64,000 bases of DNA from Sclerurus mexicanus (GCA_013396755.1 VWZF01003402.1:62001-126000), one strand, 5' to 3'; numbered from the stretch's first letter, positions 15,524 through 27,356 are shown. The notes: generated by a model not told the origin, from the letters alone. Program-made: numbers and translations.

Positions 15524-15595
15524 ATTTAAAAAAAAAGAAACTAAAAAAGAAAACAAACCTGAAAAGAAAAGGCTGGTGAAAGAAAAAAGAAAAGG
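15524..15595. repeat. A-rich low-complexity tract
   Basis: A purine-rich stretch dominated by A with interspersed G and C, ending in GAAAAAAGAAAAGG-like sequence. It is simple sequence. No retroposed body is recognisable upstream of it. Confidence 0.5.
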
Positions 15596-18449
15596 CACAT
15601 GAGTTTAGGAATAGCCATGACATATGGGGACTATAATTTGGTTTTCGTATTTACAAAGTAAAAGTACAAAATTATTTTTAAAAATGTTAAGTAGTGAAGA
15701 AAAAGAAATAAATCTGAAATTATTCAAATCATGCAAATCCTGTGAGAAATATCCACTGAAAAACTCCACTTTTACATCCATATTCTGCATTACTTGGAAC
15801 CTATTCTTCTCTCAGTTTATGAAGGGTTGTTATTATTTTAAGAATTTTGAAATGTTGGTTTTTCAGAGAATATTATGGAGAAAAAAGACAGAGATTTCCA
15901 TACATAATGCTCATGCATTTTTCTCTTCTTTGTTAGTACTATCACGTTCTTTTGTTTTAATCTGTTTCATCTTTATGATGAGTTGAAAGTATTGTTGTTA
16001 GGAGTGTTTGATTTCAGAGCAGCAGAAATCAATACTGAGCATATAGAAGATCCAATTGTAGGAGGCTTCTGGGGAAGTGAAGCTTTTCTGGATATTAATA
16101 GAAGGGAAGTACTTTAGCACTGCACAGTAGCTGGTAATTACCTTTTCAAGCGTTGTGATTTTCTCTGTTTGAATTCTAGCTTTTCTTTGGCATAAGGGCT
16201 CTTGGCCATCACAATAGTTCCTATCCTCATACACAAATGATTAATTGACTTAAATTTGGAGAAGCATTTGGAATAATTTTCTACAAATTACACAAACATC
16301 TGGAAAGATTTTTATAGGTTTAGCTGGTATGTGAACTTGGTTGTCTTTCTTGACTTTCATATTATGGACTGCTGGCCAACAAGCTCTTGGAAGTGGTCAT
16401 TTTTGGCACATTGATATTTTTGGAAGGAAGACAAATCAATGGAAGAAGGAAGAAATAAGAACTTGCTCTTCATCTATTCTGATTTCTTGCTCTTATCTCT
16501 CTTTAAGAAAAAAGTGAAAATTATTTGACTCTAAAGTATCTTCAAAATCATTATTCAGCTAAGGTAGAGCAACAGTAGACTGGATGCTCTTCAGATCCTT
16601 TTAAGATTTCTTTTCCCCTTCATGATTTTACCAAAAAAGAAAAAAAACCAAAACTAAGTAGCACAGTCTAAAAGTGATTTGGTATAGACAGTGAGAAGAA
16701 GAGAATTTTACTCTATTAAAGCTCCAAGTAGCTGAGGAAGTCCACATATGTGGAACTCCACACATATGTCAAACCCAAACTATGTTTGTAATTTCTTAGG
16801 ATTAGTGGGAAACTTTTCCTAATTTGTTTTTTTTTCAAGCTGATCAGTAAATCCTTTTGTCTTAACCTTTGGAAAGAACTTATATCACCTATGGTAGGGG
16901 AAAATTTTACTTATCAATCAATCTACTGTAGAATTTAAAAAAAGGCAAAAATAGTGCCAAAATAAAATAACCCAAAAGAATTAGAAATTAGCAGTTTATC
17001 AGTTCAGACAGATATGAACTGGTATGTTAACATTTGAGCTGGTACATTAACATGGTGGCTGTAAGTCATTTCCATCCAAATTAATTCCCGTGTTTAACAG
17101 AATATTCACAGAAAAGCAGTACTTCGCCCCCCTCTAAATACAGGAGAACTTCCCATATGTGTACCAGAAGATGTTTCTTTGATCCGTTAAAATAAAATGG
17201 CACAAAATTGTTATGTCTCTTACAATTTGATGACAAAAGTGTTTCACAGGCTGCTGTTAATGAGAGCAACAGTGTTTAGAAATGGGTATATTTTATGGAA
17301 ACAACAGTGCAATTTTATCATAAAGGGATAATGGATAAAATGCTTTTGGAATCTCATCTAAAACAGCCATGCATAAAATTTAGACAAATTTCATCCATCT
17401 CTTTTGGGAAAATGAGAAATTGATTTTCATTTTTTAGCAACTCTGCTCTCTAGTAACCCAAATTCCTTTCAAGCTATTGCATAGTAAATGCTGAACTACT
17501 ACCTATTTCTTACTTCTTCAGAAATGAGTGTGTTGTTTTTTCAGCGCTTATCACATTATTCTAGCATTGAATAAAATTTATGCTGACAATTTTTTTTCCT
17601 GGTTTTAGAGCTGTCTGACACCTTTCCCCTTGATTCATCAAAATAAAAATAATTCAGTTACAATTCAGCAATAAAATACTGTCATGAAGAGTATTCTAAC
17701 TGAAATAACATTGTAAATTACCTCAAGTTTCAATCATCTCACCCTCCTTTCAATTCTGTTTGCTAGTCTAAAAATGAACTTTCTGACTTTGGTTACTTTA
17801 TGATTAGTTTGGGGGTTTCTTTGGCTACAATTCTCATGTCTTTTGGATCACTACAGATGGAAAGTTAGGGAAATTCTTCTTAAGCTAGGTGTGTAATGAT
17901 ATTTGGAACATGAGAGTATCTGCTTCATTCAGTTATCTGGTGTATGTAAGGTCTATGGAGTATAAAAGGAATTACAAGTAACCAGGGAAGTGATAAATAT
18001 ACAGATACAAAAATCTAACAAATAGATGGTAACAGAGGAAATAACAAGCACCAAAACTTTTCAAACACTAACTGATAAGCCGTTAAAGAAACTATTTAGA
18101 TACCAGAGGTTTATAAGGCTGCATTTGGCAAGATGAATCTTAGCTTCACGTCAAAGATCAGTACTGAAAACTGTCAATATATCCAAGCAACTCACAAAGT
18201 AAAGTCTAAAGAGTATAAATCAGGCCCAAAAGAAATGGAGGGGCAAAACAGAAGTATGCAACAGAATGGCACAGGCCAGTGACACTACATGCCCGCTGAT
18301 GCCTCCCCAAGGATTATGTGTTCTACATGCTGATAATGTGGTTACAAGAGTGCTATTTTTTTCACTTGTCAACCACAGCTGTACATGGTGCGACATGGAA
18401 GTGTCATTTGTCTGTGTGAGTGCAGGTCCATTGTTTAGTGTGAGGTTGA

Positions 18450-18624
18450 GTGATGACTGGCATAGACTGCCTGGGGGCTGTGCGGAGTTTTCCTCCTTGG
18501 ACTTACTCAAAAGCTGTCTGGATATTGTCCTGGGCAACTGGCTGTAGGTCGCCCTGCTAGACAGGATGATTGGATCCAATGACCTTCAAGGGTCTTCTCC
18601 AACCTCAGACATTTACTGATGATT
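18450..18624 (+). mobile_element. CR1 LINE, 3' end fragment
   Basis: The final ~175 bases of a chicken-repeat-1 (CR1) non-LTR retrotransposon in sense orientation. The segment follows the order of the CR1 3' UTR: an ACTGG...AGACTGCC block, the line CCTGGGCAACTGGCTGTAGG close to consensus at about 18528-18547, a GGATGATTGGATCCAATGACC block, then the TCTCCAACCTCAGACATT tail. CR1 copies are usually 5'-truncated, as here. The tail repeat is decayed to TGATGATTG. The whole reverse transcriptase gene is missing. Family assignment is confident; the subfamily is not determined. Confidence 0.8.
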
Positions 18625-20430
18625 GACTGTGTTGAAGCTGCAGTTGCCAATAACTTTGGTAAACAACGTTCTCTTCAGCTTAAGAGCATGCAGAGTCTGA
18701 AGCATTGATGTGTGAATATTGACAGCAAATGCCATGTTTAATCTTAACCAAATCCTGTACTGCCTTCAACTCTAATTATCCAGGCACACTTCAAATGTCT
18801 TCCTTATTCTTCATTCTTAAGGGAAAAATTAGGTTTTTATTCAAATTTATATTATGTTGCTGGTGGTTTATGTTTATACGGGCTGTGACATGTACTATGC
18901 TTAAAGGTAAGCCCAAAGGAATGTGCCTCTTCTTTTGCCATGGAAAATAGTGAGGTTTTTGAACTGAACAACTTCGCTCTAAAGGCAGTGGCTGTGGTAC
19001 CTTATTATTTTTCTCATTCTTTTGAAGTGCTTTTTCCCTTCTTTCCACTTATAGGGACAATTTTATTCCTTCAAAAATGAGGTTTATGCTGACAGGTACC
19101 AGAGCGGTTACTTTTGCCCCCTATCATGTTGCTTTCATTTTAATTTGCATCTTCTCTTGAATTCAGTCGAATTAAAAAGGAGAAATTAATATGCATCAAA
19201 ATGAAATATTAGAATTTCAATACCAATACATAAAGTATTTGCTTTCTAGTTTTGATTATTTTTTTAAATATTCATTTTGGATCTTTATAGTTAATGACAT
19301 ATTTCTAGATACTGTAAGGAACAATATTTTACATCAGTATTAAGAATGTATTGAAAAGAATTATTTACGAAACTGGTTTTTTTAACTTTCCATTTTTTCC
19401 AGATGTGTCAAATTAAACTCTCCTGTTTTCAAAAGAGCTTTCCTTATGGTTGTAATGCTCAAGTAGCCAATAAACAAAAATTCTTCTTTTCAACATTTGT
19501 AAATTAGAAGCCTTTTGCACATGATTTTCTTAACCTTTGAACATCTGAAAATGAAATTGAAGAGCTTTTCTAAAGTTAATTTTATAAAAATCAGCTAGCT
19601 TCTATCCACATACAGCCCCACCTATACTTTGAAAATGTCCAATTTAGGAAATTAAATTAAACTGTGAAATTACATGTGTTTTGCTGTATTAAAATGTTGC
19701 TTATGTAAATTTTATAATAAATAGTACCATTGTAAGATTATAAACATATATGTTCTTATTCTCTCTTTCAATATGTATCTTCTATTCTTATCAAGAAAAC
19801 TTGTACAAGGTTGGTTCTTCACACCAGGTGAATGTTCAAAACACTATTAAGGCTTGTCCCTGGAGTTGCTTACAAGGAAATCCTAAACACTATAAACAGT
19901 AATCACTTTTTACAGGCTGTGCATCTTAGCTAGTTGCTAACTGGAAGAAACTACTCCAGAACAAGTAATATCTTAGTGTCTGTCAGTCTGAGAGCAACCA
20001 TTTTGTGTCCTTCTCTCCTGCAGACTAAAATGTGGCTGTCAAAGGCTGTCTTAAGATAAGGAAAGCCAGATGCAAAATAATGCATCTTGTTAAGAAACAG
20101 GACATGTTATGTTCACCTTAGTGCCATTTTTGTGTGGCTACGTAATTTCTAGGTTAGAAATGACTTGTACTTGGTGGACTCAAGGGCTGGACAGACTTGG
20201 CTTTCAACAAGTCTCTCTGTGGATGTGTCCTGTATCCTTCAACTCTCATTGGGGTTTAAGGGTGGAAGGTATCGACGATGCTCAACAGACAACTTGCATA
20301 GTCATTATGGCTGCTAGAGACATAGTGTGCTTTTCCTAATCTCAGTCCTAGACAGTCCCAGTTGTATATTTTATTGAAATAGTTAATCTCTGTCTTGCTA
20401 AGACTTGTACTGTATTTCCTTGTTTAAATT
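18625..20430. other. unique DNA, nothing recognised
   Basis: No gene or repeat is seen. There are AT-rich stretches and short chance frames only. Confidence 0.5.
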
Positions 20431-20570
20431 AAAAAACAAACAAACAAAAAACACCAAAAAAATCCCCACATAAACCCCAGAAAACCCCAAAACCCCACAA
20501 CAAACAAACAAACAAAAGCACAAAAAAAATTGAAAAAAAACCCTGAACCGAAAAAAGAGGGGGAAATGCT
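20431..20570. repeat. A-rich (AAAC)n-like low-complexity tract
   Basis: About 140 bases made almost only of A and C, with repeated CAAA units and ACCCC blocks, ending in poly-A with scattered G. It is simple sequence. It could derive from an expanded poly-A tail, but no retroposed copy is visible next to it. Confidence 0.65.
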
Positions 20571-20948
20571 ATAAAAAGAGGAAAATAGGAAACACATTAG
20601 GAATCCAAGTTTAACGGATCAGCATTTGCTGAAATTTTATTATGCTTTAAGCAAGGGTTTAAAAAGTAAAACCTATTCTTTTCACTGTCATTCACTTATC
20701 AATGAGTTCTCCTTGCTCCTACCATTGCCAGTTGTGAATAACAGGAATTATTTTCCATTTGGAGGGTAGTGTTTTCCTAGCTTGCTGGGTTTTTCTTAGC
20801 AGTGGGATTTAGGAAGCTATATCAAATTTACTGTAGTAACTTAAAAATATACAGGGACAGATTAAATCAGAAATAGAGCTTAAGTTCTCAGGGACTCATG
20901 AACAAGCTCTGAGTTCATGGCTTGGGCAGCTTTCACAAACATTAACTT

Positions 20949-20991
20949 TCACAGAATATTTTGAGTTGGAAGGGACCCACAAGGATCATAA
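20949..20991 (-). mobile_element. CR1 or CR1-tailed SINE, short 3' terminal fragment
   Basis: Read on the minus strand, this is the last ~45 bases of a CR1-type 3' end (plus strand CACAGAATATTTTGAGTTGG, then AGGGACCCACAAGGATCAT). The same tail sequence occurs at 60704 (attached to a tRNA-like head) and at 39933 (attached to a long CR1). It could therefore be a very short CR1 copy or the tail of a SINE whose head is lost. No further homology is seen beyond 20991. Confidence 0.65.
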
Positions 20992-22283
20992 AATAAGCCA
21001 ATTCAGCAAGAGATTTTACTACTTTTACAGGGAGATTTTGCCTCCTATCTGTACCTTTTAATATGACTTAGTATGATGCATGTCTGATACAATCACCTCT
21101 GCAAGAGAGCACTAATGTGTAGTGTGACTGGACAATGAATCCAGGTGATCTGCAGTGTCATTGGATCTGTTGTGAGTCCACAGGGCACAAATATGCTGGA
21201 TCAGCAGAATCCATGGATGCACTGGGATATTAGCATATGAATAACAGATTTTGCTCAGTAATCCAATGCATCTTGGTTATGTCAGATTTCCAGAGATGAG
21301 TACGGAAAATTAAAGCATGTGTTCAGTATGAGGTTAGTTCTGCTCCCAGACTCCATTGGGAAAGTTGAGGGGTGATAAGGCTGATAAGGAAAATTTTGCA
21401 CTTCATCTTTATTGAAAGGAGAGATGAACAATATTTTTTTTATTTTCCTTCATTTCTGCAAAGTTTCTGGTCAGAAGCCCTGAATTAGCTTTAATTCAAA
21501 TTAAAGTGTCAGTGGCTCTACTGAGCTCATTACGGAAAGTGCTTTAACTCTCTGTCAAACCACCTGCATTGTTCTGTGAAGGCAGACAGATATTGATTTG
21601 CACATTCAGTAATTCCTCTGAGCTGTGCAGTAGCTAAGGAGTGCTGGATGTTGCTATGGTCTCTCTTTTTTACTTTAATTAAAACATGATGCTGGCTGAG
21701 CAAATCTTTTAAAACGTGTTCTGTTCTCTTGTATTTCTTTCTTGTGATGAATTGGCTGTGGAATTCTTTTTCTTGCAGTTGATGATTTCTGAACAATCAT
21801 TGACATGTATGGCAGTAAACCAGGCAGTGGTTCCTTACTTGTTACTTCTTTTGCTTTTCTGTTAATAGGCTCCAAATCAAGTGCTGTCTTTGAGGTAGGC
21901 TAAGCTGTACCTGTTTCCATTGGCTATATTTGCAGCTATTTTACAAAAAGCAACATGGCATTGAACTTCCTTTGTCAGTATTTTTTTCAGTAATTTGCAA
22001 TTGCTCCTTGCTGAGATTCCTCCTATAGGAAAACATGTTGCCTTCTTGATACTTAAGAACTTACCCTATCATTTATTTCTTTAAACATGGTTAACCCTTT
22101 TTTCAGTGAACAGTTAGTGGGAAAATTAGAAATCAATACTCTTATCTTATTTAAACCTTTAGAAATTCGTATCCTAAGTAATGCAGTTAATGGGTTTCAC
22201 TTAATGAGGTTGACACAGGTAACAGAGGTCAGAACATTGTACAGGAAATACTGTTGTCATCATTCTTACAAAATAACCTTAGA
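20992..22283. other. unique DNA with a plausible splice-site pair
   Basis: No repeat is seen. At 21779-21894 a segment is bounded by two nested consensus-like acceptors and a GAG/GTAGGC donor on the plus strand (see findings). The reading frame after the first acceptor closes within 30 codons, so it is not a supported coding exon. Confidence 0.4.
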
Positions 22284-22337
22284 AACATAGAATGATTTGG
22301 ATTGGAAGGGATCTTAAAGATCATGTAATTCCAATTG
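22284..22337 (-). mobile_element. CR1 LINE, short 3' terminal fragment
   Basis: On the plus strand the segment reads ACATAGAATGATTTGGATTGG, AAGGGATCTTAAAGATCATG, TAATTCCAA. This is the reverse complement of the common avian CR1 3' end. Only ~55 bases are present and there is no coding part. Confidence 0.75.
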
Positions 22338-24391
22338 AAACAAACAAAATCCAGCAAATGGCCCCATAACTCAGATGATTTTCTTGATATGCTGTATTTT
22401 TTTTGTGTAAATGCTAGTGAAATTTGAATTAAATTCTTATCTTAATTGCAGTATATACTTGCAATATAGTCTTATTCTAACTTAAATTATATATGTAACA
22501 CAAACACCCTCAGATCAGAACACATAGAAGTAAAATGAAGTATCCTTTGCCACAGCACATTTAGAAATTTATTTGTTTTCTCTTTCAGTTTGTAATTTGT
22601 TTATTTACACTTTGTGAAAGGACAGTCTGTTTATAATTGACAGATATATTGTTACTTCCTAAGCTCCAGATAAATGTTCTTTTCCAAGTTAATTTGAAGT
22701 ATAGAATGAGGCTCTAGAGTCTCAATTCTGCAAAAGCTTGAATGTATTTAAGTTCTTGAACTGCTCCCATTAAAATATTTAAATGAGTAAAGTTACTTCC
22801 ATGAGCATGCCTAAAGAGATGGTAGGGTATTCTGTGATCACATTAAGCTACGTGTAAATTTGTAGAACAGTGCAATAATAGTGTTGTAATTATGATCTAT
22901 AATTATCATGAAATTACATGTAGCTGTACTATTCTACCTCAGCTGCTACCCTATAACCTGAGTTTTTAATAGGAGAGCAGAAGGCCTCTCCCACTGGCAG
23001 TAACTAATATTTCTACAAAAGCAGTTCACAGAGCAAGAGAGAAATTAATCTTACTGATTACCAAATTGATTAGAAGGTCTAATCATCTTCCAAGTGTATC
23101 AGTGAAGAATAATATGAAATAATTATTGTCAGGGAGAGGCCTGCTTCTAAGCAGCCATTATTTCCAAACTGGTGGCCTTCAAAATTCTGAGGAATTTTTA
23201 TTATGACAGTTTTGTCACTGTTTACAGTACTTGCTCTCTCCATCTATTCTGGATGAAAATATAAGAAACAGATACCTTATAGCTGAGCTTGGTATAATTA
23301 AAATTCTTCTATCTTGACAAATTATCTTTGGGTCTTTGCAGTGTAGAGTGATGGTCGTGGCTAGTCACAGTGTTATGTATCATAGCTCTTTACAGAGGAA
23401 AAAGCTTTTAATCCAATGAATGAACTTTTTTTTCCCCTGAATGCCAGCTTTTGATGAGAAACCCAGGTTGGCAATTGCTATCTGTTCAAACTCTCACATC
23501 AATCAAGTCCCAAGCAGTTATTTTAATCAAAAGTAGAATATATTGCCCAAATGAGCAAAAGTTATTTCTAGAAGTAAAAGTAGCAACAGTAAGCACTGAG
23601 TGTACAATAAATTACTTTATATTACTTGATGGATTATGATTATAGACTTGATGCAGAAGCTTAGCAGCAGCTGCTGCCACTGTGGTCTCATGGATTTTTC
23701 CCACAGTTCAACTATAATAAATGTGTCTGTGTGGGAAACATAAGAATTAAGATTCTATAAGAATTCATTCAATTTCAACCACTGTTTTACATCTGGTTTT
23801 GTTTTATTTCCTGCACTACTGGTTATCCAATTTATCTTTTTCTCCTGTCAGGGTCACCTGCATTGTAAGGCATCAGAAAGATTTTGATGCACCTGACTGC
23901 CCACTAGGCTGAGATAAATGCCAGCTTACTGGCCTTTGTGAGCTCTGAGAGTTGATAGTGATGGGTACAGACCTGCACTAGTCACAGTAACAGGTTTTGG
24001 CAGGTTCTGTGAATTGTTTTTCTTAAGTATTATTCCTGTCACTATTGCCTAAGGCACTGTGAGCAGGGTGACAAAACAGGCATTGCGGCTCCATTAATGA
24101 GCTACCTGTGCTGTTCATACAGGAGAACAATCAGCCTTCTCTTATTCCCCCAGGACATTAAATTAAAGTTGACAATGCATGCATAACTGCTTCCAAGGCC
24201 TGACGCGTAGGCTTAACGTGCATTCTTCTTAATTGCATCTGTACCTGTAAGCTTATAAAATAGCCTACTTGCACCTGCTGAAGACACAGCCAGACCAATT
24301 TGGAACCCTGCAGGCACAAAAGCAATGTTTAGTGTACCTTATATATTTTGCAGAACGTGAACACACAACCCAATATCAAGCTAAGCAAAGC
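22338..24391. other. unique DNA, nothing certain
   Basis: No gene or repeat is recognised. The part around 24170-24260 keeps three CpG within 15 bases and homeodomain/POU-like AT motifs (see findings). That is compatible with a conserved non-coding element but not shown to be one. Confidence 0.4.
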
Positions 24392-25212
24392 AGTTGATAT
24401 GCTGGAGGGAAGGCATATCCAGAGGGAAGTTTACAGGCTGGAGAATGGGCTAATGTGAAAAATTCATGAAGTTCAACAAGGCCACACACAAGGTCCTGTA
24501 CCTGGGTCAGTGCAATCCCCAATATAAATAGAGACTAGGTGTTGAATGGAATGAGAGCAGCCTTGTGGAGGACTCGGAGAATATCCATGCTTGAAAAACT
24601 GAGGAAGGCCAGGCAATGTGTGCTTACAGCCCAGAAAGCCAACTACACTCTGAGCTGCACCAAGATAAGTGTGACCAGCAGGTCAAGGGAGGCAATTCTG
24701 ACCCTCTACTCTTGTGTGACCCGACCTGGAGAAATGTGTCCTGCTCTAAGGCCACCAGTACAAGAAAGACATGAACCTTTTAGAGTGGGCCACAAAAAGG
24801 ATCAGATGCTGGAACACCAGTCCTATGGACAAAGGCTAAGAGAGATGGGGTTTGTTTGGCCTGAAGAAGAGATCTTATTGCATTCTTTTAATTGTTAAAG
24901 GGGGCTTGTAAGAAAGATGGACCAAGACTTTTTAATGGGGCTTGTGGTGACATGTCAAGGGCAGCAGTTGTAAACTAAAAGAGGACAGATTTAGGTTGGT
25001 TATAAGGAAGTCATTCTTTATATGAAGAGGGTTGTGAGATACTGGAACAGGTTACCCAGAGAAGCTATGAATGCCCCGTTCTTGGAAGTGTTCAAGGCTA
25101 GATTGGATGTGGCTCTGAGTAACCTGGCCTAGTGAAAGGTGTCCCTGCCCATGGCAGTGGGGTTGGACTAGATGATCTTTACAGGTCCCTTCCAATCCAA
25201 ACCATTATATAG
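24392..25212 (+). mobile_element. CR1 LINE, 0.8 kb 3' fragment with decayed end of ORF2
   Basis: This is a 5'-truncated CR1 in sense orientation. It begins inside the C-terminal part of ORF2, downstream of the reverse transcriptase catalytic motif. Blocks are recognisable in the family order: a CATGAAGTTCAACAAGGCCA block near 24465, AAGGTCCTGTACCTGGGTCA near 24490, CAGCCCAGAAAGCCAAC near 24628, CAGCAGGTCAAGGGAGG near 24675, GGCTAAGAGAGATGGGG near 24835, TGGAACAGGTTACCCAGAGA near 25040, and GACTAGATGATCTTTACAGG near 25165. It ends with TCCCTTCCAATCCAAACCAT and a remnant of the terminal repeat. A 119-codon open frame (24539-24898) crosses it, but stops and small deletions elsewhere show the copy is dead. 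Confidence 0.9.
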
Positions 25213-25757
25213 CCTCTTTTTCTACATTCAAAGAACTTGTGTTTTGCTTCTGTTACTTTCTTTGACTGGGCAACTTATGTAGCTAGTTTTTAGTTAGCAA
25301 GTTTTTTGCAGAGGCAGATTTAAGCATTCAAACCCTTGAGACAAACTGAAGAAGTGGGGAGGAAGACATCAGTAAGCTTAGATATGGTGTCCAGGGAAAT
25401 CAGACTATTTTGTCTGCATTAAATTTGTGTTTTGAATAACATCATTGCATCAGGCTCTTCGCTTTCATGTAACAAGAAATCATTTGCTTTAAGACACACG
25501 GAGATAATACACCCCAGTGAGTGCAGTTGCAGCTGCGGTTGTTCTGCCAGAGACTCCGTGCAGGATGTTGCAGAGCTGCTGGAGGTAACCGGGTACAAAT
25601 CAGTGTAGGTCCACTTGCAATCCACTTGAATTCCCTTATCTAGCTGCTTAGTTAACAAGTTATGACTAGCTATAACTCATTAGCTGTGAGTTGCAAAGCT
25701 GATTTTACCTGATTAGACTACACTTAGAAATGAGCTTTGAATCTGGTGCTATGGTGC
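25213..25757. other. unique spacer with a candidate exon
   Basis: This lies between a CR1 copy and a solo LTR. A 131-bp segment at 25454-25584 has an acceptor-like CAG before it, a GAG/GTAACC donor after it, an open frame and five CpG in and around it. It is listed separately. Nothing else is recognised. Confidence 0.4.
25454..25584 (+). other. candidate coding exon, unidentified (unproven)
   Basis: A plus-strand segment is bounded by TTGCATCAG/GC at the 5' side and CTGGAG/GTAACC at the 3' side, and is open in one frame for its whole 131 bp. The translation has a cysteine cluster (SECSCSCGCS) followed by DSVQDVAELLE, which could start an amphipathic helix. Reading through the donor the frame closes after eight more codons. 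CpG is locally frequent for this AT-rich DNA. A cysteine cluster followed by heptads is a layout found in some oligomeric extracellular proteins, but I do not recognise a gene. No start codon is needed if it is internal. It may be chance. Confidence 0.2.
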
Positions 25758-26080
25758 TGTGGTGGGTTGACCTTGGCTGGACACCAAATGCCCACCCAGC
25801 CCCTCTTTCACTACTCTTCCCTTAGCTTTCACATCTGAGCTGACATCATATGGTATGGAACATCGCTTTGGTTAGTTTGGGTCAGATGGCCTGGTTGTGT
25901 CCCCTCCCAGGATCTTGCCCTTGATTGGGAAAGGAATATTACAGTAGTGATGCTGTGTTCAGTGGTAGCTAAAACAGTGGTATGTTATCAACATCTTTCT
26001 AGATACCAATGCAAAGCACAGCACTGTGAGGGCTGCTATGGGGAAATGAACTCCAACTCAGCCAGACCCAATACAGGTGC
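25753..26080 (-). mobile_element. solo ERVL-type LTR with 5-bp target-site duplication
   Basis: An LTR occupies 25758-26075. On the plus strand it starts TGTGGTGGGTTGACCTTGGC and ends CCAGACCCAATACA, so it has TG...CA ends. It is flanked by perfect 5-bp direct repeats GGTGC at 25753-25757 and 26076-26080. Five bases is the duplication length expected of ERVL (class III) elements. Internal blocks match the common avian ERVL LTR: CATCATATGGTATGGAA, GTCCCCTCCCAG and CAAAGCACAGCACTGTGAGG. Sense is probably the minus strand, because there a decayed CRE-like TGATGTCA precedes the expected promoter region. At 318 bp it is shorter than full-length copies, with the middle deleted. No gag, pol or env remains next to it. 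Confidence 0.85.
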
Positions 26081-26108
26081 ATTCTGTAAACTTGTTTGTG
26101 TTCATGCT

Positions 26109-26226
26109 CATTTCAGTTTCTTTTGTTTTTTCCTTTTCTATTTTCTGTGTTTTTTTTTTTTTTTAATTTGGTTGGATTTTTTTTTTTGTTTTTGTTGTTT
26201 TTTAGGTTTTTTTCCTCTTCATTTTT
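26109..26226. repeat. T-rich low-complexity tract
   Basis: Almost pure T with scattered C and G, including a T15 run at 26150-26164. It begins about 30 bases beyond the target-site duplication of the solo LTR. It is simple sequence; a chance frame through it reads as F and L only. Confidence 0.7.
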
Positions 26227-27291
26227 CATAAGATAATAAATTCAATTAATGGCTAAACCTAGATATAGAGTTTGTGAACTGTCCACCACTAATGTGTTTC
26301 ATAAAGAAACACAGAAAAAAAATGAACTCATCTCTGGCTGTAAGAGTCAAACAAGGTAGCTTCCATTTTAACCCTTTGCTCATTGTAGTGAGGAAGTGGA
26401 AAAACAAGTAACAACGCCAGCACCAATGTGAGATCTCCGACTTTATCTCAAGTCAGCTGTGTACATGGGAACCTCAAGACAGAGCAGTAAACTCTGTTAC
26501 TTCTGTTCTCCTCTTGATCCTTGCCAGAATTGGTGGCTTCTCTGACCTGTAGTGAGTGAGAGTAACAGGGTATCTCAGACAGCCCAAGCAGCTATCTATG
26601 TACACAGCTCCTTAGTCCTGATGGAAATGCATCACTTCATGTTGTCCCTGGCATCTTTGGAGCTTCCTAATAGACCAAAATGGAAAGAGAGTATTCATCA
26701 CACTGTTTTGTGAAGCAATAATCTCATCTGATTAGTTCAGGTGTTGGCTCCTAGACACATTCTATTTTCTTTCAATATTAAGCAAAACAAATGCATATTA
26801 AGTGGTTTTGATTAAAAGCAATATAAAGAATAACAACGGCATATTTTAAAAAATTAGATATACGATCTATTAAGAGCCTCATGGAAAGCTGGAAGCCCTG
26901 TGGTGGTGGGAAAGTAATACAGTCGTAGTCAGTTTTGGCATGTCTTCCACCCCTCTGACAAGAAGCAGGTAGAGCCTGTCTCTGAGAAATCAGCTTACAG
27001 TAAATGTGATGGTACATTTCTGAAAATTTTACAGAAATGGGAATGTGGGGACCGTCAAGAGATGTTATTCTCACTTATGACATATTGAAATAAGCTTTCT
27101 GAACAAAATTCACCTTTACCTGTGGAAGATACTTTTTGTGGGACTAAGCAGTTGAGTAGGGCAGTCTTAGAGTTGTGTAAGAACCTACATCTTGAGTACT
27201 GGCCAGTATATATTATAATGGCACAGTAAGCAAGTTCTGTCTTTGTGACTATGAGTGATGGGCATTGTTGCAGTTGCCAGATGTGACTTGT
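26227..27291. other. unique DNA, nothing recognised
   Basis: No gene or repeat is seen. The 98-codon minus-strand frame at 26778-27074 shows no recognisable domain. Confidence 0.5.
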
Positions 27292-27356
27292 TGATTCATA
27301 GATTCATAGAATCATTAAGGTTGGAAAAGACCTCCAAGATCATCGAGTCCAACCTT
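27292..27356 (-). mobile_element. CR1 LINE, 3' terminal fragment
   Basis: The plus strand shows a tandem terminal motif (GATTCATAGATTCATAGAA) followed by TCATTAAGGTTGGAAAAGAC, CTCCAAGATCATCGAGTCC and AACCTT. This is the reverse complement of the CR1 3' end, including two or three copies of the 8-bp terminal repeat that CR1 uses instead of poly-A. It retains a CpG and looks less decayed than the other short fragments here. Confidence 0.85.

Larger units (their letters stand above)
10328..18449. other. unique AT-rich DNA, nothing recognised
   Basis: There is no supported gene and no clear repeat. The tract contains a C10 run followed by an undetermined base (12760-12772), a 12-bp perfect palindrome GGCAAATTTGCC at 12779-12790, an A-rich tract at 15524-15595, and a palindrome CCACATATGTGG near 16742. 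The 120-codon frame at 15624-15986 has the biased composition of translated AT-rich DNA and no recognisable domain. Confidence 0.5.

Noticed and set aside
24539..24898. 119-codon plus-strand frame
   Set aside because: It is the decayed end of CR1 ORF2 and is explained by the repeat.
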